In this document: positions 1 to 8,645 of the stretch, piece after piece
Position numbering within the stretch: the stretch's first letter is position 1
Layout: every line of letters begins with the position of its first letter
Source: Halorussus aquaticus
GTDB taxonomy: Archaea > Halobacteriota > Halobacteria > Halobacteriales > Haladaptataceae
Length of the DNA: 64,000 nt
Assembly (NCBI RefSeq): GCF_024218795.1
Contig: NZ_CP100400.1
Span: 3,224,001-3,288,000, forward strand
Direction: 5' to 3'
Notes under the pieces: model-generated
The model's input: only the letters and a program-made list of their open reading frames with translations
Databases searched by the model: none
What the model was told of the DNA's origin: nothing
Made by a program: the position numbers and the translations under genes

Positions 1-247
1 CGGCGGCGTACCGCTCGCGGCGCTCGGGGTCCTCGACCGATTCGAGGCGGTCGGCCGCCACCTCCACCGCGGCGGTCGTCGGGTCCACCAGCACTCGCTT
101 GGTGCGGTTCCGCCGGAGGTACCGCTCGCCGTCCGTGGTCGCGTAGGTGATGACGATGTTGTGTTCGTCGCGAGCGTACGTGCGCTCGACCATCCAGACA
201 CGGACGGTCTCCGCCTCGGCGTCGCCGACCGTCTGCTCTCGCTCCAT
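1..247 (-). CDS. Hypothetical haloarchaeal protein, 3' part outside window
   Basis: This frame opens with an ATG at 247 and runs off the left edge, giving 82 residues without a stop. The protein begins MEREQTVGDAEAETV and is rich in Glu, Arg and Val, with a predicted beta-rich segment (residues about 15-55) followed by a charged helix. It has the codon use and acidic composition of its neighbours. I do not recognise a family. It is divergent from the YkgJ-like gene that follows, with about 105 nt between the starts. Confidence 0.6.
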   Translation of the reverse strand, partial: MEREQTVGDAEAETVRVWMVERTYARDEHNIVITYATTDGERYLRRNRTKRVLVDPTTAAVEVAADRLESVEDPERRERYAA

Positions 248-352
248 GGCCGACGGTTCCCGTTCGGGGCGTTTAGTCCCGGTCCCGAACCTGTCGGGTG
301 CGTTCCCCCCGATACCTTATGCCACTTGCCCGCATACGTCCTCGGGACAGCT

Positions 353-1216
353 ATGGAGGTGAACTGCGAGGAGTGCGCCGGTTGTTGCATCGACTGGCGG
401 GCCGTCTCGGCCGCGCCGAGCGACCACGAGCGTCGAGGACCTCGCGTTCCCCTCGACGACACCTACAACCTCGTCCCACTGACTCGCGGGGACGCCCGCG
501 CCTTCCTCGACGCCGGACTGGCGGACGCGCTGACGCCGCGACTCTGGCGCGACGAGTCGGGCGTCGAAATCGACGGCGTGTCGGTGTCGGCCATTCACGG
601 CAAGCCCGCGTTCTTCCTCGGACTCCGGAAGGCACCCAAACCCGTGGGTCCGTTCGGGACCGACCCGACGTGGCTCCCGACCTGCGTCTTCCTCGACCCG
701 ACGACGCTCCAGTGTCGGATTCACGGCGAGGACACCTATCCGGAGGAGTGCGCCGACTACCCCGGCCACAATCTGGAGTTGGAGCAGGAGACCGAGTGCG
801 AACGCGTGGAAGCGGCCTTCGGGGGAAATCGTCTCGTGGACGACGACGCGCCCGCCGACCTTCCGGCGTTCCTGCTCGGCCCGCAGGCAGTCGGCCAGAA
901 GGTGTTCGTCTTCCCGGACCCCGAGCGACTGGAGGGCGTCGTCGCCCGCGCGGCGGCGGGCGAACTCACCGACGAGGACCGCTCGCTGTTCGTCGCGGCC
1001 GCGGTGTCCGCCGCCCCCGGAACGACGACGGTGAACCGGGACCGATTCGAGTCGGCGCTCGCGGCGGCCCGCGAAACCGACTCGTGGGTCGGCCGGGCGA
1101 GTGACGACTGGGAGGACCGCGCGGCCGATACCGGAACTGCGGCCCCCGACCCCGCGCTGGCCGACCGAGTCGAACGCGAACGCGGCGCTCCCGAGACCCC
1201 CGGTTGGGACGACTGA
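353..1216 (+). CDS. YkgJ-type cysteine-cluster protein
   Basis: The 287-residue protein starts MEVNCEECAGCCIDW. The N-terminal C-x2-C-x2-CC cluster plus later cysteines (LPTCVFLDPTTLQCRIHG and a following EECADYPGH) match the YkgJ family of putative zinc/iron-chelating proteins (CxxCxxCC family). The open frame extends further upstream, but the ATG at 353 is chosen because the cluster begins right after it and the upstream residues overlap the promoter region of the divergent gene. The C-terminal 100 residues are acidic and probably flexible. The substrate or partner is unknown. Confidence 0.8.
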   Translation: MEVNCEECAGCCIDWRAVSAAPSDHERRGPRVPLDDTYNLVPLTRGDARAFLDAGLADALTPRLWRDESGVEIDGVSVSAIHGKPAFFLGLRKAPKPVGPFGTDPTWLPTCVFLDPTTLQCRIHGEDTYPEECADYPGHNLELEQETECERVEAAFGGNRLVDDDAPADLPAFLLGPQAVGQKVFVFPDPERLEGVVARAAAGELTDEDRSLFVAAAVSAAPGTTTVNRDRFESALAAARETDSWVGRASDDWEDRAADTGTAAPDPALADRVERERGAPETPGWDD

Positions 1217-1295
1217 GTCAGAAATACCATCGAGGCGCTCGCCCGCCAAGACTCGCGATACGGTCGGTCAGCGCGTCGCGCAGAATCAGAGACCC

Positions 1296-1472
1296 CTACT
1301 TGCCGGACTTTATCTCCTCGAACTTGTCGAGGAGCGCCTCGGCGGAGTCGCCGGAGTCGTACTCTACGGAACCGTGGTACGTCGTCCGGTCGTCGTCCTC
1401 GCTCACGTCGACGGTGTTGTTCTTGCGTTCCCGGCGTTCGTGTTCGTCTTCGTCATAGGCACCCATTGACAT
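1296..1472 (-). CDS. Small acidic haloarchaeal protein, DUF5786-like
   Basis: A 58-residue protein starting MSMGAYDEDEHERRE and ending KFEEIKSGK. This pattern (MGAYDEDEHERRE, YHGSVEYDSGDSAEALLDKF) is what I recall for the haloarchaeal DUF5786 family, whose function is unknown. The start at 1472 is preferred over an in-frame codon five residues upstream because family members begin at MSMGAY or MGAY. The gene is single and converges with the YkgJ-like gene. Confidence 0.75.
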   Translation of the reverse strand: MSMGAYDEDEHERRERKNNTVDVSEDDDRTTYHGSVEYDSGDSAEALLDKFEEIKSGK

Positions 1473-1795
1473 GGCAACCACACGCAAGGGGTAAGTCTCG
1501 GCAGGTAATGAATGTAACGGATATTCACATTCTTTTCGATTCTCGAAAACAGGTCACAATTCTCGGACGACGATTCGAGTCGGTTCGGGCGAGTCGAAGC
1601 CCTCACGCCGACCGCTGCCCGTCTCCGTCTCGGAGTGGGCCACCCTCTCGGAACTGACGTGTCGCTTGCCGAGCGATGACGAGTCGTTCGTCACGTCGTT
1701 GGACTTCTACGTAGTGCGGCGAGGGCGCGTTCGGGAGGTGCGTCGGCGAAAACGGTGACACAAGAGGTAAAGTGCTCGCGTGACAAGATTCTCCC
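1473..1795. other. Intergenic stretch of about 320 nt between divergent genes
   Basis: This stretch separates the divergent DUF5786-like and DUF5784-like genes. It contains an AT-richer part near 1506-1545 that could hold promoter elements. Open frames here have poor codon use and no recognisable family. I see no repeat or RNA gene. Confidence 0.4.
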
Positions 1796-2806
1796 GTGGC
1801 AAGTCCGCTCCGCTTTCGCCGCTCCACGGAGCGGTGGACTGACGAGAAAATCGAACGCGACCTGTACGACCCCCTAGACGAGAAGTTCGGCGCGAAATTG
1901 GTGACGCCCCACTACGTCGGACCGTCGGGGTACGAGACCCGACGCATAGAGATGGGCAACGGCGACCTCGCGCTGTTCCTCTGGAACGGCGACGAGGCGT
2001 TCTGGCTCGGCAACACCGAGACGCCCTCCACGCTCTGGCGCACCGAGAAGTACACCTTCGAGGAGATACCCTACTCGGTCGCTCGGTGGGCGCAGCGCGA
2101 ACTGCTCGCCGACCTCCGGACCGAGGACCCGTGGCTGGCCGACTACGGCCACCTCTCGTGGTTCTTCCTCCCGGTCCTCTTCTCGAAGGACGGCAGACAC
2201 TCGACGCGGACGTTCTTCCGAGACCACGCCGCGGGATTCCCGGACGCGACCCGCGACGACGCGCTCGCGTTCTACGAGGCGTTCCTCCGGACGGGGGCGC
2301 TCGACGAGTATCGCTACGAGATGGCGTCGAAACTCGGCACCAGTCCGCAGGTGGACCCCGTGCGGATGGCGTCGGCGATGAGCGAGTTCACCGCCGCGAA
2401 GGTCCTCACCGACGCCGGGTACGACGTGACGCCCGAAATCGAAGTGACGACCGGCCACTCGCTCGACTTCCGGGCGGAACCGCCCGGCGGCGGCGAGTCC
2501 CCGCTGGTCGAAGTCACGCGGCCCCGGCCCCCGACGCGACGCCACGCGGACACGCCGGTCGCCGCGGTACGCGAGACGGCCGAGACCAAGACCTCCGGCC
2601 AACTCCAGAAGCACGGCGGCGGCGCGGTGCTGTTCGTTGACTGCTCGGGGTTCCGCGAGGACGAGTGGGCCGCCGTCAAGGGCGAGAAACCGGAGGTTCG
2701 TCACCGACCCGCGGTCGTCTTCCGAGCGCGGCCCTCCGGCACGGTCGAGGCCTACCGCAAGGGGTCGCTGCCGCTGGACCTCGACGGTGCCGTCGAGTGG
2801 GTGTAA
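1796..2806 (+). CDS. DUF5784-like haloarchaeal protein
   Basis: A 336-residue protein with a GTG start, beginning MASPLRFRRSTERWTDEKI, which fits the haloarchaeal DUF5784 family. The N-terminal 180 residues look all-alpha/beta with conserved Trp and Tyr. The last 130 residues (from about 200) resemble a restriction-endonuclease-like fold: helix (TAAKVLTDAGYDVTPEIEV), then SLDFRAE, then LVEVTRP, then a helix with a hydrophobic strand GGGAVLFVDCSGF. That order of D and E motifs suggests PD-(D/E)XK ancestry, but the usual Lys after the Glu is replaced by Thr. This nuclease reading is an inference. Confidence 0.75.
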   Translation: MASPLRFRRSTERWTDEKIERDLYDPLDEKFGAKLVTPHYVGPSGYETRRIEMGNGDLALFLWNGDEAFWLGNTETPSTLWRTEKYTFEEIPYSVARWAQRELLADLRTEDPWLADYGHLSWFFLPVLFSKDGRHSTRTFFRDHAAGFPDATRDDALAFYEAFLRTGALDEYRYEMASKLGTSPQVDPVRMASAMSEFTAAKVLTDAGYDVTPEIEVTTGHSLDFRAEPPGGGESPLVEVTRPRPPTRRHADTPVAAVRETAETKTSGQLQKHGGGAVLFVDCSGFREDEWAAVKGEKPEVRHRPAVVFRARPSGTVEAYRKGSLPLDLDGAVEWV

Positions 2807-2848
2807 CGCGAAAAACGTATTAGCCGGTTCTCTGAACGGAGCGTCGTC

Positions 2849-3133
2849 TCAGAAACTGACCTGCCCCGGACCCATCGTCCCGAGCGTCGTCGGGTCGCGG
2901 TCGCTGTACCCTTTTCGTCCGATGGCTCCGCTGCTGACCGCCGAGTAGAGCAACTCCTCGGCCTCGATGGAACTGCTGAACGTCTCGTCTTCGACCCGGC
3001 GGAGTACCTCGCCGAGCGTCTCGGTCCCGTTCGGGTGGTCGAGTTCATAGTCGCCGTAGGAGTCGGCCAGTTGGTTCGTCGTCGCAGGGTAGTCGTGTTG
3101 ACGGAGGAGTTCCGTCGCCTGCTTCAGTGACAT
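2849..3133 (-). CDS. DUF5789-like small protein
   Basis: A 94-residue protein: LRQHDYPATTNQLADSYGD and NGTETLGEVLRRV, ending near GRKGYSDRDPTTLG. These strings are typical of the haloarchaeal DUF5789 family, small helical proteins of unknown role. The stop lies 42 nt from the end of the convergent DUF5784-like gene. The region upstream of the start is AT-rich (AAAGTTAATTATAAACC on the plus strand), giving a TATA-like element around 3155-3165 read on the minus strand. Confidence 0.75.
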   Translation of the reverse strand: MSLKQATELLRQHDYPATTNQLADSYGDYELDHPNGTETLGEVLRRVEDETFSSSIEAEELLYSAVSSGAIGRKGYSDRDPTTLGTMGPGQVSF

Positions 3134-3277
3134 CGACAGCTTCTACATCAAAGTTAATTATAAACCTTCCTGCGGTAGGACATTGGAGAATATAAGGTAT
3201 CTAAGGACCGCGAACCACGGCGTCGTCGTCCGTTTCCATAGCGAAGCGTTTTCGGAGACCCGCCACGTTCTCGGGGT

Positions 3278-4069
3278 ATGAGCGTCTTCGCGGACCTCCA
3301 CGTCCACACGACCAACTCCGACGGCGAGATGCGCCTGTCGGAGGTCCCCGAGGCCGCCCGCGACGCGGGCGTCTCCGTCGTGGCCGTCACCGACCACGAC
3401 CGCCTCCACCCCGAACTCCCGACGCCGGTCACCGCCTTCGAGGGCGTGACGGTTGTCCACGGCATCGAGTTGCGGGTCGAACCCGCTTCGGGCGAGCGCG
3501 TAGACCTGCTGGGCTACGGCGTGACCCCGACGCCGGACCTCGTTGACGAACTCGACCGGATTCAGGCCGACCGGAAGGAGCGCGGTCGGCGGATAATCGA
3601 GAACGTCGAGGACCGACTCGGCATCGACCTCGGTCTCGAGGCGCGCGAGGGTCTCGGCAGGCCCCACGTCGCCCGCGCGGTCGCCGACCACTCCGAGAGC
3701 GGATACGACGCCGTCGGCGACGTGTTCGACGACCTCATCGGCGACGGGGGTCCATGCTACGTCGCCCGTGACGTGACCTCGTTCGAGCGCGGCGTCGAAC
3801 TCCTCTCGGACGCCTGCGGTCTCGTCGGACTGGCCCACCCGTACCGCTACGACGACCCAGAGGCGGCGCTGGAGTTGACCCGTCACCTCGACGCCGTCGA
3901 GCGATACTACCCCTACGAGGAGGAGGTGGACCCCCGGCCGGTCGAGCGCGCCATCGCGGACCACGACCTGATTCCGACCGGCGGGAGCGACGCTCACGAC
4001 GACACGCTCGGCCGCGCGGGCCTGTCGAAACCCGAGTACCGTCACTTCCGTTCGTCGGTGAACCTGTGA
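3278..4069 (+). CDS. PHP-domain phosphoesterase
   Basis: A 263-residue protein with the PHP metal-binding motifs in order: DLHVHTTNSDG at residues 6-16 (two His and an Asp), VTDHD near 40, HGIELRVE near 65, an internal LAHPYRY near 187-193, and GGSDAHDD near 243. These bind the di- or trinuclear metal centre that cleaves phosphoesters. Stand-alone PHP proteins of this length are phosphatases, often acting on nucleoside 3',5'-bisphosphates or histidinol phosphate. The substrate here cannot be assigned. It is a single gene, with no operon partner on the same strand closer than the small zinc-ribbon gene 110 nt downstream. Confidence 0.88.
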   Translation: MSVFADLHVHTTNSDGEMRLSEVPEAARDAGVSVVAVTDHDRLHPELPTPVTAFEGVTVVHGIELRVEPASGERVDLLGYGVTPTPDLVDELDRIQADRKERGRRIIENVEDRLGIDLGLEAREGLGRPHVARAVADHSESGYDAVGDVFDDLIGDGGPCYVARDVTSFERGVELLSDACGLVGLAHPYRYDDPEAALELTRHLDAVERYYPYEEEVDPRPVERAIADHDLIPTGGSDAHDDTLGRAGLSKPEYRHFRSSVNL

Positions 4070-4179
4070 CCGGTTTGGGGGCGTCTCGATTCGCGTGACT
4101 CCTGCGCTTCTCTCGCCGTTCAGACAGGTCCGACGGCCCGAACGCAGGGGTTAACTTCCGCCAGTCGCTACTCCTTGAT

Positions 4180-4344
4180 ATGCGGTGTCATTACTGCGAC
4201 CGCGACGCGTCGTTCGCCCCCGAACTGAACGGCGTCCGGGTCGGTCTCTGCGAGACCCACTTCCGCGAGCAGTTCGAGACCCTCGCGGAGACCGAGGCGC
4301 TGGCCTACCTCCGGCAGGAACTCGACGTGGACCGAGCAGAGTAG
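4180..4344 (+). CDS. Small CxxC zinc-ribbon-like protein (DUF6757-like)
   Basis: A 54-residue protein MRCHYCDRDASFAPELNGV followed by a GLCETHF motif. One C-x2-C knuckle at residues 3-6 and a C-x2-H pair near 29-32 make a plausible zinc site. A helical tail follows (ETEALAYLRQELDVD). It resembles a conserved haloarchaeal family that I recall as DUF6757. Short length hides it from simple gene callers, but codon use is typical. Function unknown. Confidence 0.72.
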   Translation: MRCHYCDRDASFAPELNGVRVGLCETHFREQFETLAETEALAYLRQELDVDRAE

Positions 4345-4393
4345 TCACTCCTTCGTTCGCTCGTCGTTCCGATTCGAGAGAAAATACCGCGAG

Positions 4394-4720
<327 letters not shown>

Positions 4721-4964
4721 TCACCTACGCTCACTTGGGCGACGAGGTACTTAAAACAAGGTACTTCATTTAAACGTATCGGCGGGCGAACTCGGTTTAG
4801 GCCGGGCTAAAAACGCGTGACGGGACGGTTTTGGGCGTTTCGGCCGCGAGAGCACTCAGAAGGTTTTAAGTTGAGAAATCGTCCGAACTCCGAGTTGACG
4901 CGGCGGCCCTCACTCACTTCCAGACACGAGCGCTCGGGCCGATAGCAGTCTCCGCCGTCCGCGG

Positions 4965-5189
4965 CTATCTGCGTTCACAGTTCGGGTCAGGACCGAACCG
5001 CCGCCACGCCAGTCCGAGAACGCCGACCGTCAGCACCGTCACTGACACTTGGACGACGTTCGCGCCCAGTCCGCCAGCGACAGCGCCGGTCGCCAGCGCC
5101 GCCCCGCCGACCGCGCTCCCGCCGACGCAGCAGAGACTCGCCAGTCCGCCGATTCCGAGGAGTCGCCACGGCACGTCGCGTTCGGTCAC
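4965..5189 (-). CDS. Small two-helix membrane protein with paired cysteines
   Basis: About 74 residues from a GTG at 5189 (GTG at 5195 is an alternative). VPWRLLGIGGLASLCC is followed by a Gly/Ala-rich hydrophobic stretch, then a second membrane segment (VVQVSVTVLTVGVLGLAW) and a polar tail. The vicinal Cys pair at the end of the first helix recalls the metal-binding pair of MerT-type transporters, but the resemblance is short and may be chance. The start is uncertain because several GTG codons are in frame. Function unknown. Confidence 0.55.
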   Translation of the reverse strand: MTERDVPWRLLGIGGLASLCCVGGSAVGGAALATGAVAGGLGANVVQVSVTVLTVGVLGLAWRRFGPDPNCERR

Positions 5190-5332
5190 GGCCACACCTT
5201 CGGGGGCGCAGCCTTTCGCTTTTTCGTCCAGCGCGGTACGAGAACCTGATTCGGCGAGCGCTCCTACCCTCGGGCGTACGACGCCTTGCCGACGCGCGTA
5301 GCTTTTTCCCCGCGGCCGGACACGTTCCGTCC

Positions 5333-6124
5333 ATGCCAACCATCCCGAGTCCCGGTCTGGGCACCTCCGGAAACGACGACCCGGACCAGTGCGCCGAGAC
5401 CGTCCGACAGGCCCTCGAAATCGGATATCGACACGTGGACACCGCCCAGATGTACGACAACGAGTCGGCGGTCGGCGACGGCATCGCCGCGAGCGACGTG
5501 CCCCGCGAGGAGGTGTTCCTCGCTACCAAGGTCCACCCCTCGAACCTCGCCCCGGAGGACGTCCGCGAGACGACCGCCGAGAGTCTGGAGCGCCTCGGCG
5601 TGTCGGCGGTGGACCTGCTGTACGTCCACTGGCCGATGCGGGCCTACGACGCCGAGGCGACGCTGCCGGTCTTCGACGAACTCCACGAGGAAGGCACGGC
5701 CGAGAACGTCGCGGTGAGCAACTTCACGACGGAGTTACTGGACGAGGCTCGCGAAATCTTGGACGCGCCAATCGCCGCGAATCAGGTCGAGATGCATCCG
5801 CTGCTCCCGCAGGACGACCTGCTCGACTACTGCCGGGAGCGCGACGTTACCATCGTCGCCTACGCGCCCCTGATGCAGGGCGAGGCGGGCGACGTGGACG
5901 AACTGGCCGAGATTGCCGAGTCCCGCGACACCACGCCGGAAGCGGTCAGTCTGGCGTGGCTCCGCCAGCGCGACGGCGTGGTTCCGATTCCGAAGGCCAC
6001 GGGGGAGGACCACCTCCGGGCAAACTTCGAGACGCCCGACCTCTCCGCGGAGGAGGTGCGGAGAATCGACGCCATCGAGGAGCGCGAGCGACTGGTGGAC
6101 CCCGACGACGCGCCGTGGAACTGA
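5333..6124 (+). CDS. Aldo/keto reductase
   Basis: A 263-residue (beta/alpha)8 oxidoreductase. The catalytic tetrad is visible: Asp and Tyr in HVDTAQMYDNE, Lys in FLATKVHP, His in LLYVHWP. The NADPH-binding C-terminal part includes VVPIPKATGEDHL. It fits the short AKR class that reduces aldehydes, ketoses or 2,5-diketogluconate-like substrates. It stands alone, convergent with the MOSC gene (9 nt between stops). The substrate is not predictable from sequence. Confidence 0.92.
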   Translation: MPTIPSPGLGTSGNDDPDQCAETVRQALEIGYRHVDTAQMYDNESAVGDGIAASDVPREEVFLATKVHPSNLAPEDVRETTAESLERLGVSAVDLLYVHWPMRAYDAEATLPVFDELHEEGTAENVAVSNFTTELLDEAREILDAPIAANQVEMHPLLPQDDLLDYCRERDVTIVAYAPLMQGEAGDVDELAEIAESRDTTPEAVSLAWLRQRDGVVPIPKATGEDHLRANFETPDLSAEEVRRIDAIEERERLVDPDDAPWN

Positions 6125-6133
6125 CCGGGCGAC

Positions 6134-6571
6134 TCAGAGCGGTTCGACTTCGTCGCCGACCTCGATGCGCCCCGACTCCACGACGTCGGCGCAGAGACCG
6201 CCCCGGTGGAGCAGCGCCGACACCGCGCCCTCCTCGGTCAGCGATTCGAGGTGACCGCAGGGTTCGCAGAGTTCCACGCCCTCGCACACTACTTCGCCGA
6301 CCCGGAACCGCTCGCCGACGAGGTGATTGAGCGCGGCGTCGCGGGTCGTGAGGTTCCGGCGGTGCTCGCCGTCGCGCAGGTCGGTGCCCTCCTCGGCGGC
6401 GGCGTCGAGGGCCTCGGCTTCGACGAGCGTCACGTCTGCGTTCTCCTCCCCGAAGTGCCGGTCGCCGCGTACTCCCTCGCCCGCGAGCGCCTCGACGGAG
6501 TCGGTCGGTTCGGTGTCCTCGCCCGAGTCGGGCGCGAGGTGAATCGACTCTACGAGTCCAGTTCCGTCCAT
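6134..6571 (-). CDS. MOSC-domain protein
   Basis: A 145-residue protein from the ATG at 6571 (a GTG eight codons upstream is also in frame but abuts the stop of the upstream gene). Motifs typical of MOSC domains: GVRGDRHFG near residue 40, NLTTRD near 75, GVELCEPCGHLE with the conserved Cys near 100-105, and a late GLCADVVESGRI. MOSC proteins carry sulfur or molybdenum cofactor chemistry (mARC and YiiM relatives). It lies 24 nt downstream of the HxlR gene and is probably cotranscribed with it. Confidence 0.85.
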   Translation of the reverse strand: MDGTGLVESIHLAPDSGEDTEPTDSVEALAGEGVRGDRHFGEENADVTLVEAEALDAAAEEGTDLRDGEHRRNLTTRDAALNHLVGERFRVGEVVCEGVELCEPCGHLESLTEEGAVSALLHRGGLCADVVESGRIEVGDEVEPL

Positions 6572-6595
6572 AGTCCGGAGTCGAGTCGTATCCAC

Positions 6596-6985
6596 TTAAT
6601 TCTCGCCCGTCGCACGCTGGCCCGCGGCGTCGTCGTCCGCGCTGTCGCGTTCCTCGGCCCACTCCATCACCGGTTCGAGGCGGGCCGCCAGTTCCCGTCC
6701 GTCGTCGGTCATCTCGTACTCGACGCGGGGCGGAATCTCGTCGTACTGAGTCCGGGTCAACAGATCCGCCTCGGCCAGTTCGTCGAGTCGGGCCGACAGC
6801 GTCGAGGTGCTTGCGTCGGGGAGGTACTCCTCGAGGTCCCGGAACCGCGTCGGGTCGGTCGCGTTCACGACGCAGAGAATCTGCATCGCGTACTTCCGGC
6901 TCAGGCGGTCCACAACGCCGCCGAGTCGGCAGTAGCAGGTGAGTTCGTCGTCGGTCGAGTCCGGTGGTGTGGGTTCGTCGTCCAT
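6596..6985 (-). CDS. HxlR-family winged-helix regulator
   Basis: A 129-residue regulator: a Cys-containing N-terminus (TCYCRLGGVVDRLSRKYAM), recognition helix (ASTSTLSARLDELAEADL) and wing (PPRVEYEMTDDGREL) match HxlR. Cys17, Cys19 and Cys38 cluster around the first helix. HxlR proteins are dimeric and often sense electrophiles, quinones or redox stress through Cys. It is divergent from the MerB homologue with only 75 nt between starts, so it may control that gene and the MOSC gene downstream of itself. That target assignment is inferred from position and the palindrome between the starts. Confidence 0.88.
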   Translation of the reverse strand: MDDEPTPPDSTDDELTCYCRLGGVVDRLSRKYAMQILCVVNATDPTRFRDLEEYLPDASTSTLSARLDELAEADLLTRTQYDEIPPRVEYEMTDDGRELAARLEPVMEWAEERDSADDDAAGQRATGEN

Positions 6986-7010
6986 CGCTTCGGTCCCTCG
7001 AAGTTGGTTC

Positions 7011-7033
7011 TATACTTCGGACTCGACAGTATA
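7011..7033. promoter_or_regulatory. Divergent TATA boxes forming a palindrome between hxlR-like and merB-like genes
   Basis: TATACT at 7011-7016 and AGTATA at 7028-7033 are exact inverted copies separated by 11 nt. Each half sits 26-28 nt upstream of one start codon (6985 on minus, 7061 on plus), the expected TATA distance for leaderless haloarchaeal transcripts. A dimeric regulator bound here would cover both promoters at once. Confidence 0.6.
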
Positions 7034-7060
7034 AGCGCTTTGGGAATCAAAGTGAAGTCG

Positions 7061-7693
7061 ATGTGGGAATCAGACAGCGCGAACGTCGAACCGAGTGGAG
7101 AACCGAGCGACGCCGAACCGAACACCACCGAATCGAGCGACGCCGAATCGGTCGAGGAGCGACGAGTCCGTCCGGATGTCGCGGAGAATCTCCGGACGCT
7201 GTTCGGCACCGACGACCGACCCGAGACGTTCGGCGGATGGCTCGACACCCTCGCGGACACGTTCGGCGACGACTGGCCGCCCGACGTCCCCGAACTCTGT
7301 CACGACGAGGACGGTCGCCACCGCGCCGAGACCGACGACGAGACGTACCGATTCGTCTGCGTCCTCGACGCCATCCTGCTCCCGTTCCTCGTCGACGAGT
7401 CCGTCGAGGTGTACTCGGCGGGACCGGAGACGGGCGAGACGGTCACGTCGGCCGTCTCGCAGGCGGGCATCGAGACCGACCCCGAGGACGCCGTGCTGTC
7501 GTTCGGTGTGGCGTCCGTCGAACCCGGCACGGAGGTGACGGCCCGGTTGACCTACGAGACGATGTGTCCCTACATCCACGCCTTCCCCGACCGGGACGCC
7601 TACGAGCAGTGGGACGAGCGGACCGACGCGCCGACGACGGCTATGCCGCTCTCGGACGGGTTCGCGCTGGCGCGGGCGATGGCACGGGCCTGA
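7061..7693 (+). CDS. merB: Organomercurial lyase (MerB) homologue
   Basis: A 210-residue protein. A long acidic N-terminal tail precedes a domain with FVCVLDAILLPFL (Cys100, Asp103) and ETMCPYIHAFPD (Cys169). These match the MerB catalytic residues Cys96, Asp99 and Cys159, which protonolyse the C-Hg bond. The rest (DAYEQWDER, DGFALARAMA) aligns in pattern with the MerB C-terminus. The ATG at 7061 is chosen because it lies about 27 nt from the TATA element; a GTG three codons upstream is possible. No merA or mer transport gene was recognised with certainty in the window. It could instead act on other organometals or be a related sensor-like protein. Confidence 0.82.
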   Translation: MWESDSANVEPSGEPSDAEPNTTESSDAESVEERRVRPDVAENLRTLFGTDDRPETFGGWLDTLADTFGDDWPPDVPELCHDEDGRHRAETDDETYRFVCVLDAILLPFLVDESVEVYSAGPETGETVTSAVSQAGIETDPEDAVLSFGVASVEPGTEVTARLTYETMCPYIHAFPDRDAYEQWDERTDAPTTAMPLSDGFALARAMARA

Positions 7694-7694
7694 A

Positions 7695-8645
7695 TCATCG
7701 GAGGTCCTGCCGGGCGGCGTCGAGTCGGTCGCGGACGAACGACTCCATCGTCGCGCCGAGTTCGTCGGCGGGAACCTCCGCCCGAGTTCCGATTTCGGCC
7801 AGCCTCCGGAACGGTCTCAGCGTCAGGGCGGCCCGGTAGGTCGCCCGCCGGGCGTCGAACCCGTTCGGAAGCGGTCGGACCGACTCGTAGCCTGCGATTA
7901 GCGCGCCTCGGAGTTCGCCGTCGCTCTCGGGGGAGGTCGGTTTCTCGAACCAGCCGAGTTCGGCCCGAGCGAGGTCGAACTCGCCGGGAGCCGACCTGGA
8001 CACCTCCCAATCGAGGACCGACGACACGCCGTCCTCGGCGAACCGCAGGTTGTCGTCCTCGTAATCGCCGTGGACGAGGACGGGAGGACCGGCCGTCTCG
8101 AACGCTGCGGCGTGGTCTCGGACGAACGCCAGGACGTGCGTTCCGAGGTCCGAGAAGCGCGTTCCGGAGAGGTCGTCGCTCCAGTCGGCGACCCACTCCG
8201 CGAACAGGTCGGGCCACGACTCGGTGGCGTCGAGTTCGAGCGTGTCGCCTGCGGGCCGGAGTTCCCCGTACGCTTCGAACGAGAACGCTTCGTGAACGCG
8301 CGCGAGGGTCGCTCCGGCGTCGCGGAGGCGGCGCTCACGAACGCTCCGAGGCGCGTCTCCATCGTACTCGTCGCCAGTCGCAAACGCCGTGACGTAGTGG
8401 TCCTCCCCCCGAGCGAGCAGGTCGGGCACCGGAACCGCACCGCTGTCGGCGGTCCGGTCGTGAACTATCGCATCGCGGTGCAGACCGGTCGCGTCGTCCC
8501 GGGCGAGTTTACAGACCGCGCGCCGTCCCGCGAATTCGATTTCGTAGACGGCGTGGCGGTCGGTCGTCAGGAGTTCCTCGCGGACCTCGAAGTCGCTGGT
8601 GTGGGACGCCAGCGCGTCGCGTATCCGGGTTTCGAACCCGGTCAT
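7695..8645 (-). CDS. APH/choline-kinase-like phosphotransferase (intact motifs)
   Basis: A 316-residue kinase-fold protein. The N-lobe has the lysine strand (RRAVCKLARDD), the catalytic loop is LVHGDYEDDNLRF with Asp and Asn present, and the metal-binding motif is VLDWEVSRSAPGEFDL. This is the aminoglycoside-phosphotransferase/homoserine-kinase fold. The substrate is unknown. It overlaps the upstream paralogue by 4 nt (ATGA), so the two are translationally coupled. It converges with merB, with one nt between the stops. Confidence 0.85.
   Translation of the reverse strand: MTGFETRIRDALASHTSDFEVREELLTTDRHAVYEIEFAGRRAVCKLARDDATGLHRDAIVHDRTADSGAVPVPDLLARGEDHYVTAFATGDEYDGDAPRSVRERRLRDAGATLARVHEAFSFEAYGELRPAGDTLELDATESWPDLFAEWVADWSDDLSGTRFSDLGTHVLAFVRDHAAAFETAGPPVLVHGDYEDDNLRFAEDGVSSVLDWEVSRSAPGEFDLARAELGWFEKPTSPESDGELRGALIAGYESVRPLPNGFDARRATYRAALTLRPFRRLAEIGTRAEVPADELGATMESFVRDRLDAARQDLR

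Noticed and set aside
1603..1827. A 74-residue open frame on the minus strand upstream of the DUF5784-like gene
   Set aside because: It overlaps the start of that gene, lacks acidic composition and shows no conservation pattern I recognise.
4965..5189. MerT-like mercury transporter
   Set aside because: Only a vicinal Cys pair in a hydrophobic segment supports it, and the merB-like gene is about 2 kb away. Left as unknown membrane protein.
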